A stretch of 57,705 nucleotides of DNA from Beijerinckia sp. L45 (lineage in GTDB: Bacteria; Pseudomonadota; Alphaproteobacteria; Rhizobiales; Beijerinckiaceae): the NCBI RefSeq assembly GCF_009765775.1, contig NZ_LMUU01000107.1, positions 101,127 to 158,831 of the forward strand. The letters are read 5' to 3'. Shown here in pieces: positions 25,867-34,773 of the stretch. A program made the position numbers and the translations under genes. The notes beneath the pieces were generated by a model, which saw nothing but the letters and a program-made list of their open reading frames with translations, was not told the DNA's origin and did no database searches. Position 1 is the stretch's first letter, and each line of letters opens with the position of its first letter.

Positions 25867-26313
25867 ATGGTCTGGGGTCGCGCACCGAAAAGCTTTGCAA
25901 GACACTTGCCTGGAACCGAATCCGGATCCTCGGCTGTCGAGTTCGCGCTGGTCGCTCCTTTCCTTCTCGTGATCGTGTTCGGGATTTTCGGCGCCGGCTC
26001 CGTTCTGGCGACCGTGAACGGCCTGGAGCAGCTGTCCGCCGGGGCGGCGCGCAGCGCCGTCGGCGGCCTGAGCACGACGGAGCGGGATTCGCTGGCTCGC
26101 ACCTACATCACGACCAATGTCGGAGCCTATGCCTACATCACCCCGGCGATGCTGCAGGTTTCGACATCGAGCAATGCGGCGACCGTCTCGTTCACCGTCA
26201 CCACCAGCTACGATATGTCGACGAGCCCGATCTATCTCGCGGTCAAGAATCTCGTGTCCATACCGCACCCGGTACTTGTGCGCTCTTCGACCATTCAACA
26301 GGGCGGCTACTGA
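25867..26313 (+). CDS. TadE-like pilus assembly protein
   Basis: A 148-residue pseudopilin-like protein. The N-terminus has the TadE pattern SGSSAVEFALVAPFLLVIVFGIFGAGSVLATV, a prepilin-type glutamate followed by a hydrophobic helix. The remainder is a Thr/Ser-rich extracytoplasmic domain. It overlaps the following TadG-like gene by one base (TGATG). The other tad/flp genes are not in the window. About 230 bp upstream is AT-rich, gene-free sequence that may carry the promoter. Confidence 0.82.
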   Translation: MVWGRAPKSFARHLPGTESGSSAVEFALVAPFLLVIVFGIFGAGSVLATVNGLEQLSAGAARSAVGGLSTTERDSLARTYITTNVGAYAYITPAMLQVSTSSNAATVSFTVTTSYDMSTSPIYLAVKNLVSIPHPVLVRSSTIQQGGY

Positions 26314-28022
26314 TGCGGCCCGGGCACGCAAGGCGCAGCGTCCGGCGATTGATGGTAGCGGCGCATGAGTTTCGCGCGAACCAGCGCGGGACCGTTGCGA
26401 TCATCGCCGGATTCGCAGCTTTTGCGCTCGTCGGCGCGACGGCTCTGTCGCTCGATTCGGCGCACTTCTACCTGACTAAGCGGAACCTGCAGAACGCGAC
26501 CGATCTTGCCGCCATGGCGGCGGCGGCGGATATCACCAATGCCGCTGCCGCTGCGCAGGCGACGCTGACGGCCAACGGCTTTCCCGGCGCGCTGACCAGC
26601 ACGACGATGGGCACCTATGCGCCAAACCCGGCAACTCCGGCCGCGTCGCGCTTCAGTGCCGGCGGCGCCACGCCGAACGCCGTTCGTCTGGCGACTCGGG
26701 CGACGACATCGATGATCTTCGGCACCATTTTTTCCGGGCCGACACAGCCCGGCGCGCCGCGCGGCACGGTCACGTTGGGTGGCGCCGCGACGGGCATGCA
26801 GTCGGCGGTCGGCGCTTTTGCAATCGGGTCCCGTGCCGCAAGCCTTGACGGCGGCATCGCCAACACGGTGTTGAGCGCCTTGACCGGCGCGACCATCTCG
26901 CTGTCGGCCGCCAACTATACGTCACTCGTTGGCGCCAAGATCGACATGGCGGCCTACGCCCGCGCCCTGGCCACCGGCGTGAACTTGAACGTCGCCACCT
27001 ACGGCGACGTTCTGTCGATGCCGATCGCGATAAGCGATGCCACCCGTATTCTCGCCGCCATGCCGAGCACCGCATCCTCGGCGGTCACGGCGTTCAAGGC
27101 GGCGATCGCGGGCGTGTCCGGGACGATCACCCTGGGTCGCGTGATCGATTTCGGGCCGTACGACACGCTCCCCATCGCTGCGACCCCACCCATTGCGCCC
27201 TTGATGAGCGCGTACGACGTCATCGCCGCCGTGGTCCAGGTCGCCAACGGTGGCCACGAGGTCGTCGCCGACCTCGGCACGTCGATCCTCGGCCTTGCCG
27301 GCGTCACTGTCGATATCGTCATCGGCAATCCGCCGGCAGCCTCGACCGTCAGCCGCATTGCGAGCCCGACGACGGCCGCGACCAACCAGATCCGTCTGAC
27401 CGTCACGGCGCAGGTCGGTGTGCCCGGTCTGGTGAATTTGAACCTCCCCATCATCCTCGATATTGCCAAGGGCACCGCGACGATGAGCAGCCTGACCTGC
27501 CCATCCGGCCAGCCGACGAGCGCCTCGATGGCGCTCGCGGTCACGCCGGCCGTCGCCACGCTCTACGTTGGATCGGCGGCGCTCACGGCGCCGGGCACGC
27601 TGATGCCGCCCGTGCTGCCGGCCCCCGTCATCACGGTCGGTCTCGTGACGGTCAACGCGAGTTCGCAGATCGCGATCTCGAACCTGCAGCCGACCGCCAC
27701 CAGCTTTGCCTTTACGGATGTTGCCGCAGGGACGGTCAAGACGGTTTCCACGACACAGCCGCTGCAGACCGCGGTGGCGAGCCTGTTTTCCAACCTCGTC
27801 GTCACCGTTGGACCGCCGACTTTGCTCGGCGGCATTCTCGGGGCAACCGCGACCGCCGCAGCCAATCTTTTGGGCGCGACGGTCGGCACCGCGCTTCAGG
27901 GCGTCGCCCTTCCCGTCGACAACGTGCTGGCTCCGCTCACCCGCGTGCTCGGCATCGGGGTCGGACAGGTCGACGTCTGGACAACCGGCATGCGCTGCGG
28001 CGCCGGCGTCGTGGTGGAATGA
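26313..28022 (+). CDS. TadG-like protein with a long low-complexity domain
   Basis: A 569-residue protein. Residues about 20-80 (RANQRGTVAIIAGFAAFALVGATALSLDSAHFYLTKRNLQNATDLAAMAAAA) form the TadG N-terminal (DUF2134) signature: one membrane helix followed by the LQNATDLAA motif. The rest is an Ala/Thr/Val-rich extracytoplasmic region with no metal-binding DxSxS site of a von Willebrand A domain, unlike classical TadG. Only a few cysteines are present (SLTCPSG, GMRCGAG). It is probably secreted or envelope-anchored together with the TadE-like partner. Confidence 0.82.
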   Translation: MRPGHARRSVRRLMVAAHEFRANQRGTVAIIAGFAAFALVGATALSLDSAHFYLTKRNLQNATDLAAMAAAADITNAAAAAQATLTANGFPGALTSTTMGTYAPNPATPAASRFSAGGATPNAVRLATRATTSMIFGTIFSGPTQPGAPRGTVTLGGAATGMQSAVGAFAIGSRAASLDGGIANTVLSALTGATISLSAANYTSLVGAKIDMAAYARALATGVNLNVATYGDVLSMPIAISDATRILAAMPSTASSAVTAFKAAIAGVSGTITLGRVIDFGPYDTLPIAATPPIAPLMSAYDVIAAVVQVANGGHEVVADLGTSILGLAGVTVDIVIGNPPAASTVSRIASPTTAATNQIRLTVTAQVGVPGLVNLNLPIILDIAKGTATMSSLTCPSGQPTSASMALAVTPAVATLYVGSAALTAPGTLMPPVLPAPVITVGLVTVNASSQIAISNLQPTATSFAFTDVAAGTVKTVSTTQPLQTAVASLFSNLVVTVGPPTLLGGILGATATAAANLLGATVGTALQGVALPVDNVLAPLTRVLGIGVGQVDVWTTGMRCGAGVVVE

Positions 28023-28056
28023 CGAGCGACATGCAAAAATCTGGCGCCAGTGACGT

Positions 28057-28572
28057 CTAAGCGCGAGCCTTCCAGGCCGCGATGACGGCCGGGGTCTTGG
28101 TCGCGCCCATGGCTTTCGCCGCATCGAGCGCGGTCGACCCGGCGCCGTCGCGCGCATCCGGGTCCGCGCCATGATCGAGGAGGAGCTGGACGAGTTCGAC
28201 CCGGTCGAACATCGCCGCGACCGCCAGCGCGCTGCGCCCGCCGTCCGCCGGACCCTGGACCGCCGCCCCGTGCGCAACCAACATCGTGGCGATCGCGAGA
28301 TCGCCCTTGAAGGCGACGCCGGCGAGCGGCGTCTGCCCCTTGTCGTTCGGCTTGTCCGGATCGGCACCATGGTCCAGCAGCACCCGGACCGCGGGCACAT
28401 TCTGGTTGTAGGCGGCGAGCATCAGCAGCGTATCGCCCTTGTCGTTGCTCATGTTGGGCGATAGGCCGTGTTCGAGCATCTGGCGCAGCACGTCGGCATC
28501 GCCGTCACGCGCGAGCTGGAAGATGCGGGCGGCCAGCGCGAGCGTCGCATCGTCGAAGGCTGGGTCCGTCAT
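28057..28572 (-). CDS. Ankyrin repeat protein
   Basis: A 171-residue protein with four ankyrin repeats. Typical units are KGDTLLMLAAYNQNVPAVRVLLDHGADPDKP, KGQTPLAGVAFKGDLAIATMLVAHGAAV, GRSALAVAAMFDRVELVQLLLDHGADPDAR and GSTALDAAKAMG. There is no signal peptide and no catalytic domain. The repeats suggest a protein-binding role with an unknown partner. The ATG read from 28572 is preferred to one 18 codons upstream, as it matches the compact N-terminus. Confidence 0.9.
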   Translation of the reverse strand: MTDPAFDDATLALAARIFQLARDGDADVLRQMLEHGLSPNMSNDKGDTLLMLAAYNQNVPAVRVLLDHGADPDKPNDKGQTPLAGVAFKGDLAIATMLVAHGAAVQGPADGGRSALAVAAMFDRVELVQLLLDHGADPDARDGAGSTALDAAKAMGATKTPAVIAAWKARA

Positions 28573-28718
28573 CGGCGTCTCTCGCTGTCTCGCATCATAT
28601 GATGACCTGACAGATGGGAAGGTCATCGGATATCTCCAACTTTCGTCGAATTATACCGTTGCGCCGACCGGCACCAGCCGCCTAAGCCCGTGCGGACGAA
28701 ATCGAAGATAAGGCCCGC

Positions 28719-29654
28719 ATGCTCACCACCCTGATGGTCGTCCTCCCGATCTTCGCCCTGATCCTCGTCGGCTACGGGTGCCGCAAGATCGGCGTCCTCG
28801 GTCCCCACGCCACCTCCGAACTCAACCGCTTCGTCGTCTACCTCGCCCTGCCTGCGCTGCTGTTCGACGTGATGGCCCACACGACCTGGGCAACCTTCTA
28901 CCAGCCGGGCTTCATCGCCGCCTTCGGTCTCGGTAGCCTCATCGTCTTCGGCCTGACGGTGGCGCTGCGACTGCGCCGCCCGCGGCACCTGGCCGATGCC
29001 AGCGTCGACGGCCTCAACGCCGGCTACGCCAACGTCGGCTTCATCGGCTTTCCGCTAAGCCTTATCGTCTTCGGCAAGGACAGTTTGGCGCCGACGACGA
29101 TCGCCGCGATCATCACCGTCTGCGTGGTCTTCGCCCTCGCCATCGTGCTGATCGAGATCGGCCTGCAGACCGAGGCGCATCCCGCGCGCCTCGTCTGGAA
29201 AGTCGCGCGCTCGCTCGCCAAGAACCCGCTGCTCGTCGCGCCGGCGCTCGGCGCGGTGTTCGCGGCGACCGGCCTGCCGATGCCGCTCAGCGCGGAAACC
29301 TTCTTCAAACTGCTCGGCGCCGCCGCCTCGCCCTGCGCCCTCGTCGCGCTGGGCCTGTTCCTGGCCGAAGACCGGCCGGCCGCGGCCGGCGACACGACCA
29401 GCAGCCTGCTGCTGACGGTGCTGAAACTCGGGCTGCATCCGGCGATCACCTGGGCGCTGGCGACCTACGCGTTTCATCTCGCCCCGCTGCTCACCCACGT
29501 CGCCGTGGTGCTCGCCGCCCTACCGACGGGCACAGGCCCCTTCATGCTCGCCGAATTTTACGAGCGCGAGGCATCGGTGACCGCCAAAACCATCCTGATC
29601 TCGACGATCGGCTCGCTGGCGACGGTGACCGCCTATCTCGCCTGGATCGCCTGA
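28719..29654 (+). CDS. AEC-family transporter (auxin efflux carrier superfamily)
   Basis: A 311-residue inner-membrane permease with about ten helices in two inverted halves. The first half has FALILVGYGCRKIGVL and LNRFVVYLALPALLFDVMA. The second has KNPLLVAPALGAVFAATGLPMP and CALVALGLFLAED. Bacterial AEC proteins export or exchange organic acids such as malate, but the substrate here is unknown. Start ATG at 28719. The downstream small DMT gene on the same strand could share transcription. Confidence 0.9.
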   Translation: MLTTLMVVLPIFALILVGYGCRKIGVLGPHATSELNRFVVYLALPALLFDVMAHTTWATFYQPGFIAAFGLGSLIVFGLTVALRLRRPRHLADASVDGLNAGYANVGFIGFPLSLIVFGKDSLAPTTIAAIITVCVVFALAIVLIEIGLQTEAHPARLVWKVARSLAKNPLLVAPALGAVFAATGLPMPLSAETFFKLLGAAASPCALVALGLFLAEDRPAAAGDTTSSLLLTVLKLGLHPAITWALATYAFHLAPLLTHVAVVLAALPTGTGPFMLAEFYEREASVTAKTILISTIGSLATVTAYLAWIA

Positions 29655-29730
29655 ACGCCGAACAATCCCCCTTGATCCTGCCGTCACCTTGGCCGCAGAA
29701 TAAGCGACGGTTCGATCCGGGGGGAGACGC

Positions 29731-30177
29731 ATGAACTGGCTTTTGATGCTTGCGGCGCTCGCCTGCGGCGCGGTCCTGACGACCCAGGTCGCGACCAACA
29801 AGCAGTTGGGCGAACACCTGCACAACCTCTACCTCCCTGCGGTCGCCAACATGGTTTTCGGCATGGTCGCGGCCGTCTCTTTGACCCTCGCCTTCACGCG
29901 GGAGTGGCCGACGACCGCGATGGTCAAGGATGCGCCCTGGTACAGCTGGTTCGCCGGCGGCGTTTTGGGCGCGGTCTATCTCACCGGCAATATTCTGCTC
30001 GCACCGAGGCTCGGCGCCGCCACGCTGATCGGGCTGGTGGTGACCGGCCAGATCGTCTTGTCCGTGCTGATCGACCAGTTCGGCTGGTTCGGCTTCGCCC
30101 AGCACAGTGCAAACCTGCCGCGGCTGATCGGGTGCGCGTTGCTGATCGGCGGCGTGGCTCTGGTCTCGAAGTCGTAG
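29731..30177 (+). CDS. DMT-superfamily YdcZ (DUF606) membrane protein
   Basis: A 148-residue protein with about five hydrophobic helices and the YdcZ/DUF606 layout. It starts MNWLLMLAALACGAVLTTQVATNKQLGEHL, then PWYSWFAGGVLGAVYLTGNILLAPRLGAATLIGLVVTGQIVLSVLIDQFGWFGF. Proteins of this family often work as pairs, but only one copy is present. The substrate is unknown. GGGGGAG before the ATG at 29731 is a good ribosome-binding site. Confidence 0.88.
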   Translation: MNWLLMLAALACGAVLTTQVATNKQLGEHLHNLYLPAVANMVFGMVAAVSLTLAFTREWPTTAMVKDAPWYSWFAGGVLGAVYLTGNILLAPRLGAATLIGLVVTGQIVLSVLIDQFGWFGFAQHSANLPRLIGCALLIGGVALVSKS

Positions 30178-30385
30178 CACCACGCCGCTGGCATCGGGCT
30201 GGTTTCGATAGACGATCGGGACGCGAGAGCCCGCAGCGGCGGCTGACCGGCACCCGCCGAAAGACCCATTCCGACTTTGAATTTTGAATGCATAATTCAT
30301 TGACGCTTTCCATGCGCCGCCGATATTGTCGGCTCAACGTACGGGGGCAAACTCCGTGATGCGAAAACGAGACAGGGAGTGAAGC

Positions 30386-31756
30386 ATGGCTGCGGATGCC
30401 AGCGGTTCATCACGCGGCATCCCGCGTGTCGCAGCGCCGACGCGCATTTTGGGTCTTCTCTGCGTGATGTATTTCATCACCTACGTCGACCGCGTTAACA
30501 TCTCGACGCTCGCGCCGCTGATATCCTCCGACCTGCATCTGTCGAACACCCAGCTCGGACTGGTGCTGTCGATCTTCGGCTATCCCTACGCGCTTCTGCA
30601 AATTCTCGGCGGCGGTGCGGCCGACAGGTTCGGCGCGCGAAAAACGCTGGCGATCTGCGGCGCCATCTGGAGCGTGGCGACGATCCTGACCGGTCTCACC
30701 GGCGGTCTTTTGTCCCTGCTGGCCGTGCGCTTCCTTCTCGGCCTCGGCGAGGGGCCGGCCTTTCCATCGGCGACCCGCGCCATGGCATCCTGGGTGCCCG
30801 CGGGGCGTCGCGGCTACGCGCAGGGCGTCACGCATGCCTTCGCCCGCCTCGCCAACACGATCACGCCACCTCTCGCCGTCTTCATCGCCATCTATCTCGG
30901 CTGGCGCGGCGCCTTCATGAGCCTCGGTTTCGTCAGCCTGGCCTGGATCATCGTATGGATCGCCTATTTCCGCGACGATCCCCGCGCGCACCCCGGCATA
31001 ACGGACGCCGATCTCGCCCTGTTGCCGCCGCCGACGACGCTCACCAAGGCGCAGATCAGCAACGTCCCGTGGTCCACGCTCGTACCGACGATGGCATCCA
31101 CCACGATCATCTACTTCTGCTACAACTGGACGTTCTGGCTTTTCCTCACGTGGATGCCGACCTATTTCGTCCAGTCTTATGGCCTCGATCTCGCGCACAT
31201 GGCGCTGTTCAGCTTCTGCGTAAACGGGTCCGGCCTGGTGGGCGACATGCTCGGCGGCTTTCTCACCGACGCCATCGGCCGGCGGACGGGAAACATGCTG
31301 CTGGCGCGGCGCGCGGTCATCGTCCTCAGCTTTCTCGGCGCCTTGGCCTGCGTGCTGCCGCTCCTGTTCGTCCACAACTTGACGGTTGCCGTGGTGTCGC
31401 TCGCCGCGACCTTCTTCTTTCTCGAGTTGCTCATCGGGCCGATCTGGGCTGTGCCGATGGACGTCGCGCCGCAATATGCCGGCAGCGCCAGCGGCATCAT
31501 GATGCTTGGGTCGGGGATCGCGAGCATTATTTCACCGCTGGTGTTCGGCATCATCACGCAATATTCCCATAATTTCGCGGCACCCTTCTACGGCTCGGCA
31601 GGCCTCCTATTCGTCGGCGCGCTCCTCGCGTTCTTTTTCCTGCCGAAGCGCGTGCTTGATTTCACCCTCGCGCCCGATGACGGACTCGCAAAGGTGAGCC
31701 TTCCGGTCGAGACGCGCCCCGCGATGTCGCCGGCGCATCAGGTGCCCGGCGCATGA
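30386..31756 (+). CDS. MFS transporter of the anion:cation symporter type
   Basis: A 456-residue permease with twelve helices. N-terminal TYVDRVNISTLAPLISSDLHLSNTQLGLVLSIFGYPYALLQILGG and the helix 2-3 loop GGGAADRFGARKTL place it in the ACS/phthalate-hexuronate branch, which takes up organic acids. RFLLGLGEGPAFPSATRAMASWVP is typical of that branch. AGGGAG precedes the ATG at 30386. It heads a same-strand group with a GntR regulator, a hydrolase, a CoA-transferase and a crotonase. It is therefore the probable importer of a carboxylated substrate for that pathway. Confidence 0.92.
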   Translation: MAADASGSSRGIPRVAAPTRILGLLCVMYFITYVDRVNISTLAPLISSDLHLSNTQLGLVLSIFGYPYALLQILGGGAADRFGARKTLAICGAIWSVATILTGLTGGLLSLLAVRFLLGLGEGPAFPSATRAMASWVPAGRRGYAQGVTHAFARLANTITPPLAVFIAIYLGWRGAFMSLGFVSLAWIIVWIAYFRDDPRAHPGITDADLALLPPPTTLTKAQISNVPWSTLVPTMASTTIIYFCYNWTFWLFLTWMPTYFVQSYGLDLAHMALFSFCVNGSGLVGDMLGGFLTDAIGRRTGNMLLARRAVIVLSFLGALACVLPLLFVHNLTVAVVSLAATFFFLELLIGPIWAVPMDVAPQYAGSASGIMMLGSGIASIISPLVFGIITQYSHNFAAPFYGSAGLLFVGALLAFFFLPKRVLDFTLAPDDGLAKVSLPVETRPAMSPAHQVPGA

Positions 31757-31810
31757 CGCAAGCCAAGCCGCTTTTACGCCAAACGGTTGGAAGACGGCGG
31801 GATTGAACCG

Positions 31811-32488
31811 ATGATCGAATCCACGCAACTCCCGCGGACCTCGCTCCATGACGCACTGACGCCCGGTCTTCGTGAGCTGATCCGCGACGGCAATCTCAAG
31901 CCCGGCGACAAGATTTCCGAGCCGCGTCTCTGCGAGCATTTCGGCGTGTCGCGTACGCCGTTGCGCGAGGCGCTGAAAGTCCTGGCAGCCGAGGGGTTGA
32001 TCGAACTGCTGCCACGGCGTGGCGCGGTCGTGGCGCAGATCAGCGCCGAAGACATCCGTGAGCTGTTTCCGATCATGGCCGCGCTCGAGGGCCTGGCCGG
32101 CGAGCTTGCCTGCGAGCGGATCACGGATGCCGACATCGATCACATGCGCGCCCTGCACGCTCAGATGATGGACGCCTACCAGCTGGGCAATGAGGACGCC
32201 TACCTCAAGCTCAATCGCCAGATCCACGAAGCCATTTTCACCATCGCCCGCAACGACACGCTTGCGGCGATGTATCAACAGATTCTGGCGCGAATGCATT
32301 CGCATCGCTTCATCGTCCGCAAGAGCGAAACGAACTGGAAGAACGCCGTCGAGGACCACGAGCGGATCATGGAAGCGCTTGCGGCCCGCGACAAGCACCG
32401 GCTGCCGCAGTTGCTGCGCACCCACGTCACCGGGACGACAGCCGCTATCGCGCACGAATACCTCGCGCGTCTGGCCACGACGTCATGA
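31811..32488 (+). CDS. GntR-family regulator with FCD domain
   Basis: A 225-residue transcriptional regulator. The winged helix-turn-helix (about 10-75) contains LRELIRDGNLKPGDKISEPRLCEHFGVSRTPLREALKVLAAEGLIELLPRRGAVV. The FCD effector domain (about 85-215) has the spaced Asp/His residues that bind metal and a carboxylate ligand (LNRQIHEAIFTIARND, RMHSHRFIV, DHERIMEAL). It lies 54 bp after the MFS gene and probably regulates the group, responding to the substrate or an acyl-CoA intermediate. The ATG at 31811 gives the usual N-terminus. Confidence 0.92.
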   Translation: MIESTQLPRTSLHDALTPGLRELIRDGNLKPGDKISEPRLCEHFGVSRTPLREALKVLAAEGLIELLPRRGAVVAQISAEDIRELFPIMAALEGLAGELACERITDADIDHMRALHAQMMDAYQLGNEDAYLKLNRQIHEAIFTIARNDTLAAMYQQILARMHSHRFIVRKSETNWKNAVEDHERIMEALAARDKHRLPQLLRTHVTGTTAAIAHEYLARLATTS

Positions 32489-32522
32489 CCGCGCGCATGG
32501 GCGACAAGAAAAGGATGAGCCT

Positions 32523-33416
32523 ATGCTGAAAAGCGTCGATGCCGGCGTGCTGCACGTCGCCTATTCCGAAGTCGGAGACGCCGACGGCTGGCCTGTCATG
32601 CTGATGCATGGGTTTCCCTACGATATCCACGCCTATGACGATGTCGCGCCACGGCTTGCATCGCAGGGCGCGCGCGTCATCATTCCCTATCTGCGGGGGT
32701 TTGGTCCCACACGGTTCCTGTCGGCCGAGACACCGCGGTCCGGCCAGCAGGCCGCGCTCGGCGCCGATCTGCTGGCCCTCATGGACGCGCTCGCTATCCC
32801 CGATGCCGTGCTTGCCGGCTATGACTGGGGCGGCCGCGCGGCCTGCATCGTCGCGGCCCTCTGGCCGGCGCGTGCGTGCGGACTCGTGTCCTATCAAAGC
32901 TACAATATCCACAATCTCGCGAAATCGATGGAGCCGGACACCCCCGACAACGAGCACCGGCTGTGGTATCAATATTACTTCCATGGCGAACGCGGCCGCG
33001 CGGGACTGGCGAAGGACCGGCAGGCCTTCTGTCGTCTTCTGTGGGGCCTCTGGTCTCCGGCCTGGGCCTTCGACGACGCCACGTACGCGCGCACGGCAGG
33101 CTCATTCGACAATCCGGACTTCGTCGATGTGGTGATCCAATCCTACCGTCATCGCTTCGGCCTGGCGGCAGGCGACCCGAACCTCGAGGACATCGAGCAG
33201 AAGCTGGCGGCGCTGCCGAAGATCACCGTGCCAACTGTAACGATCGATGGTGGGACGGACGGCATCCGGCCCGCGGGCACAGCGTCCCATGCCGGCTACT
33301 TTGCGGGTCGTCATGAGCATCGGGTGTTTGAAACCGCCGGTCATAACGTGCCGCAGGAGGTGCCAGACCTCTTTGCCAAAGCCGTCCTGGACGTCAAGGC
33401 ATGGAGCGACGTCTGA
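32523..33416 (+). CDS. Alpha/beta hydrolase with aspartate nucleophile (epoxide hydrolase-like)
   Basis: A 297-residue hydrolase. The nucleophile elbow is GYD101WGG, the form seen in epoxide hydrolases and haloalkane dehalogenases. The oxyanion segment is MLMHGFPYDIHAYDDV, and the base histidine lies in FETAGHNVPQEVP near residue 277. A lid region rich in Trp/Tyr (HRLWYQYYFHGERGR and FCRLLWGLWSPAWAFDD) matches the epoxide-hydrolase cap. The gene is part of the group starting at 30386. The true substrate is unknown. Confidence 0.88.
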   Translation: MLKSVDAGVLHVAYSEVGDADGWPVMLMHGFPYDIHAYDDVAPRLASQGARVIIPYLRGFGPTRFLSAETPRSGQQAALGADLLALMDALAIPDAVLAGYDWGGRAACIVAALWPARACGLVSYQSYNIHNLAKSMEPDTPDNEHRLWYQYYFHGERGRAGLAKDRQAFCRLLWGLWSPAWAFDDATYARTAGSFDNPDFVDVVIQSYRHRFGLAAGDPNLEDIEQKLAALPKITVPTVTIDGGTDGIRPAGTASHAGYFAGRHEHRVFETAGHNVPQEVPDLFAKAVLDVKAWSDV

Positions 33417-33507
33417 CGGTTGGTCGACATACGAAACGGCACTGGCGGTCGACTTGAATATTCGAGGCGGCAGACTTGCCGCAAGACATTGGAACGGGAC
33501 TAAAATC

Positions 33508-34773
33508 ATGGACGAATGGAACAAGCGCGGCGCCGCCGAGGCGCATGACGGCGACGCGCCTGAAGGCCAAAGGGCAAAACCGCAACCGCTCGCCGGCCTG
33601 CGTGTGCTGGATGTGACGCAGGTCATGGCGGGCCCGTTCTGCAGCATGCTGCTCGCCGACATGGGCGCCGACGTCATCAAGATCGAGCCGCCGGGCTCCG
33701 GCGATCAGACGCGCGGCGCGATGGGATTCAAGATGAAGGGGCCCGACAGCATGGGCTTCCTCAACATGAACCGGAACAAGCGCAGCATGGCGCTCAACCT
33801 GAAGAGCGAGGCCGGACGCGCGCTGTTCTTCAAGCTGGCGGCGAAGGCGGACATTTTGGTCGAAAATTATCGGCCCGGCGTGATGACGCGTCTCGGCCTC
33901 GGCTACGACGCGCTTCACGCCCATAATCCCGCGTTGATCTACGCCAGCATTTCGGGCTTTGGGCAGTCCGGTCCCTGGGCGAAGCGGCCGGGCTACGACC
34001 TGATGGCGCAAGCCATGTCGGGCGTGATGAGCGTCACCGGTCATCCCGGCGGCCCGCCGGTGAAGGCTGGCGTGCCCGTCGCCGATATCGGCTGCGCGCT
34101 GTTTACCGTCTACGCAATCTTGAGCGCCTATATCGGACGCCAGAAGAGCGGCGAAGGCCAGCACATCGACGCCTCGCTCTTCGACGCGGCGCTTGCGTTT
34201 TCGATCTGGGACATTTCGGAATATTGGGGCACCGGCCGCATTCCCGAGCCGCTCGGCACGTCGAACCGGATGAGCGCGCCGTATCAGGCCGTGCGCGCCT
34301 CCGACGGCTATTTCGTCATGGGCGCGACCAACCACAAGCTCTGGACCTTGCTCTGCAACGTGCTGGGCCGGCAGGACCTTCTGCAGGACGCACGCTTCAC
34401 CGACATTTCCAGCCGCCTGGCTAACCGCGAGGTTCTGATCGAGAAACTCGAGGTGAGCTTCGCGGCGAAGACCGCGGAAGAATGGGTGACGCTGCTGCTC
34501 GCCGAAGGCGTTCCGGCCGGCCGGATGAACACCTATCCCGAAGCCTTCGAGAGCGAGCATGGACGGCATCGCGAGATGCGGATCGAAGTGCCGCATCCGA
34601 TCGAAGGCAGCGTCCCCAATATCGGGTTTCCCGTCAAACTATCCGCGACGCCGCAGGTCGTTCGCCGCCATGCGCCGCTTCTGGGCGAACACACGGAATC
34701 GCTGCTCGCCGAGTTCGGATTGTCGCCGCAGGAAGTCGAGGAGCTTCGCGACGCTGGGGCGTTCGCCGCATGA
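33508..34773 (+). CDS. Class III (CaiB/BaiF family) CoA-transferase
   Basis: A 421-residue enzyme moving CoA between carboxylic acids. Family motifs are LAGLRVLDVTQVMAGPFCSMLLADMGADVIKIEPPG, ILVENYRPGVMTRLGLGYD and SISGFGQSGPWAKRPGYD. D164 in the last motif aligns with the catalytic aspartate. Its four-base overlap (ATGA) with the following crotonase-fold gene indicates that the two act in sequence on the same acyl-CoA. The ATG at 33508 yields about 27 unconserved residues before the first motif. Confidence 0.92.
   Translation: MDEWNKRGAAEAHDGDAPEGQRAKPQPLAGLRVLDVTQVMAGPFCSMLLADMGADVIKIEPPGSGDQTRGAMGFKMKGPDSMGFLNMNRNKRSMALNLKSEAGRALFFKLAAKADILVENYRPGVMTRLGLGYDALHAHNPALIYASISGFGQSGPWAKRPGYDLMAQAMSGVMSVTGHPGGPPVKAGVPVADIGCALFTVYAILSAYIGRQKSGEGQHIDASLFDAALAFSIWDISEYWGTGRIPEPLGTSNRMSAPYQAVRASDGYFVMGATNHKLWTLLCNVLGRQDLLQDARFTDISSRLANREVLIEKLEVSFAAKTAEEWVTLLLAEGVPAGRMNTYPEAFESEHGRHREMRIEVPHPIEGSVPNIGFPVKLSATPQVVRRHAPLLGEHTESLLAEFGLSPQEVEELRDAGAFAA

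Noticed and set aside
25854-26312. In-frame 5' extension of the tadG-like gene through the tadE-like gene
   Set aside because: It is out of frame with the TadE signature; the TGATG overlap at 26311-26315 gives a normal TadG start.
26922-28400. Open frame of 492 codons on the minus strand across the tadG-like and ankyrin genes
   Set aside because: It crosses two real genes, shows no conserved motif and arises from GC-rich codon bias.
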